Assembly (NCBI RefSeq): GCF_003945595.2
Contig: NW_024104554.1
Span: forward strand, 2,480,001 to 2,544,000
Origin: Pipra filicauda
Lineage: Eukaryota > Chordata > Aves > Passeriformes > Pipridae
Direction: 5' to 3'
Length of the DNA stretch: 64,000 bases
In this document: piece by piece, positions 62,861-64,000 of the stretch
How positions within the stretch are numbered: the first letter of the stretch is position 1
Layout of the letters: each line of letters starts with the position of its first letter
Translations under genes and position numbers: made by a program
The notes under the pieces: model-generated
Told to the model about the DNA's origin: nothing
What the model saw: the letters and a program-made list of their open reading frames with translations, nothing else
The model's database searches: none

Positions 62861-63035
62861 GATGGCACAATCTATTAGTCAGATTCTTATTGAACTACGC
62901 AGTCATGTAGAATTTGCTGACAGATGTAACACCAGTCTTACTGATTTGAAACTGCAGTTTGATACAGAGACCGTGCTTGGTGAACCTGAATCAGTTTCTT
63001 CTAAGCTAAGAAGAGAAAATAAATGTCTGCTTTAT
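62861..63035 (+). CDS. Plus-strand gene, exon 4 candidate, helical segment, 3' end uncertain
   Basis: Acceptor CCTTTGTTGAGACAG ends at 62860. Entered in phase 2, exon 3's frame continues as E, then M-A-Q-S-I-S-Q-I-L-I-E-L-R-S-H-V-E-F-A-D. Charged and hydrophobic residues alternate over about 55 residues, which suggests an amphipathic or coiled-coil helix. After splicing, ATG 62862 lies in GAAGAGATGG, a strong start context, so translation could begin here. The frame is open to TAA at 63147-63149. Possible donors are TTTAT|GTAGTG (63035), ACTG|GTTTGT (63053) and AGTG|GTAAAT (63116), none strong. Sequence past 63035 looks less protein-like. I do not recognise the family. Confidence 0.55.
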
Positions 63036-64000
63036 GTAGTGAATAACTTACTGGTTTGTATCTGCAATTGCTATGAAATGTGTTGGTCTGGATGCACACT
63101 GGTCAATCTTGGAGTGGTAAATCACTCTCCCATTGTGATAACTGCTTAATTTAGGTGAATACGTAAATGTGGGGTATGTAATCACTATATTCTTTTATTT
63201 TCGTACCTTTGAATCCTGCTGATGTGTGCTATATACTTAAATATAGCTCTTCAAAAGTTGCCTCAAAGATAGGAGAATTATATATTGCTGAGTTTTGAAT
63301 AACCAAGTGGGTTTCCATGTTTTATAAAAATTAGTGCTAAGTAAAAAGATAAATAGAGCCACATTTTATCAGCTACTACCTTAGAGCACAAAACTGGAGT
63401 TTTTTTCCTCTGTGGTTCTTGAACCTGTAATAAATAATAAGGCAGGAGTAAAAATTTGGCAATTAGCATCTAATTTTAATGTCTGATGGGTTGTTGAACA
63501 CTACTAGATGCTGTTTCAGTGAGAATAATCTCAGTGTCTGAGACAAACCTTGATATTGTGAAGTTAGTATTACACACTAGATTTAAAATGGTAGTATCTA
63601 AGCTTCTTGTGCAGCTCCCCATGATGTGTTGGTTAGCAACCATACAAGATGTAGACAGCTGATACCTAGTAGTTCAGGCACAGAATTCATATGACCTTAG
63701 ATACAACTAAATCCTTCTATCACTCCTCAACATCAGCTGACCCAGGTGATAATAGCCTGTGGGGGAAATGGGATGAACAATCTTTGTTCAAAAAAAGTGA
63801 TCTCTTGAAGGCAGATAGTTGAAAGTAAGGTGTATGAGGCTGAGAGGCTGCCTTCCAGATCAAGAGACTTCAGAATCAAGGTTTCTAACTTGCAGGGAGA
63901 TCTTCGCAGGAAATGTAATATAGATGAGACAATGTAATATAGGATTCCATAATATACTAAGAAAACGGTGCAAGACTGAAAAAACTCAGGATTTTCAAAT
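63036..64000. other. Downstream intron (presumed), no further exon seen
   Basis: No later exon is supported before the window ends. The gene would continue to the right. A TTTCAG acceptor-like site at 63,511-63,520 is not followed by a clear exon in a matching phase. Confidence 0.45.

Noticed and set aside
1..64000. CRISPR array, phage or bacterial operon
   Set aside because: Repeat families, CpG-island structure and splice sites are vertebrate. No regular spaced repeats or compact gene clusters exist.

Overview
The window is vertebrate nuclear DNA, almost certainly avian and probably from a songbird. The evidence is repeat content: several 3' ends of CR1 LINEs carrying the bird-typical ATTCTATG terminal repeats, three LTRs of types I know from bird genomes, and one short element that joins a degenerate tRNA-Ile-like head to a CR1 3' tail, the architecture of the passerine TguSINE1 family. 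No database search was possible, so family names rest on recognition.

Positions 1-56,690 are gene-poor and AT-rich. They hold CR1 fragments, the SINE, a solo LTR at 20.1-20.7 kb, an LTR in reverse orientation at 37.7-38.8 kb, microsatellites and homopolymer hinges. Most open frames here are short and look like chance. Exceptions kept as low-confidence candidates are a GC-rich block at 20.7-21.3 kb with a Kozak-perfect ATG, a possible minus-strand exon near 51.3 kb, and a protein-like minus-strand frame at 54.9-55.3 kb.

Positions 56,690-58,590 form a strong CpG island that reads as a divergent promoter. On the minus strand a six-codon first coding exon (M-S-A-L-K-K, then a GTAGGG donor) starts at 57,816. 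If real, its gene runs leftward and the whole 1-57.8 kb region would be mainly its intron(s). On the plus strand, 449 bp away, an ATG at 58,266 is followed after 22 nt by a GTGAGG donor.

Positions 58,590-64,000 hold the plus-strand gene body. Three further exons (58,818-58,868; 59,102-59,209; from 62,861) have good splice sites and share one open frame with matching phase-2 junctions. I do not recognise the product; its last visible part looks helical. The frame does not join to the exon 1 ATG, which instead would make a 29-residue reading frame ending in exon 3. The coding start therefore lies downstream, in an unseen exon, or at a non-AUG codon. An LTR in reverse orientation sits in the third intron.
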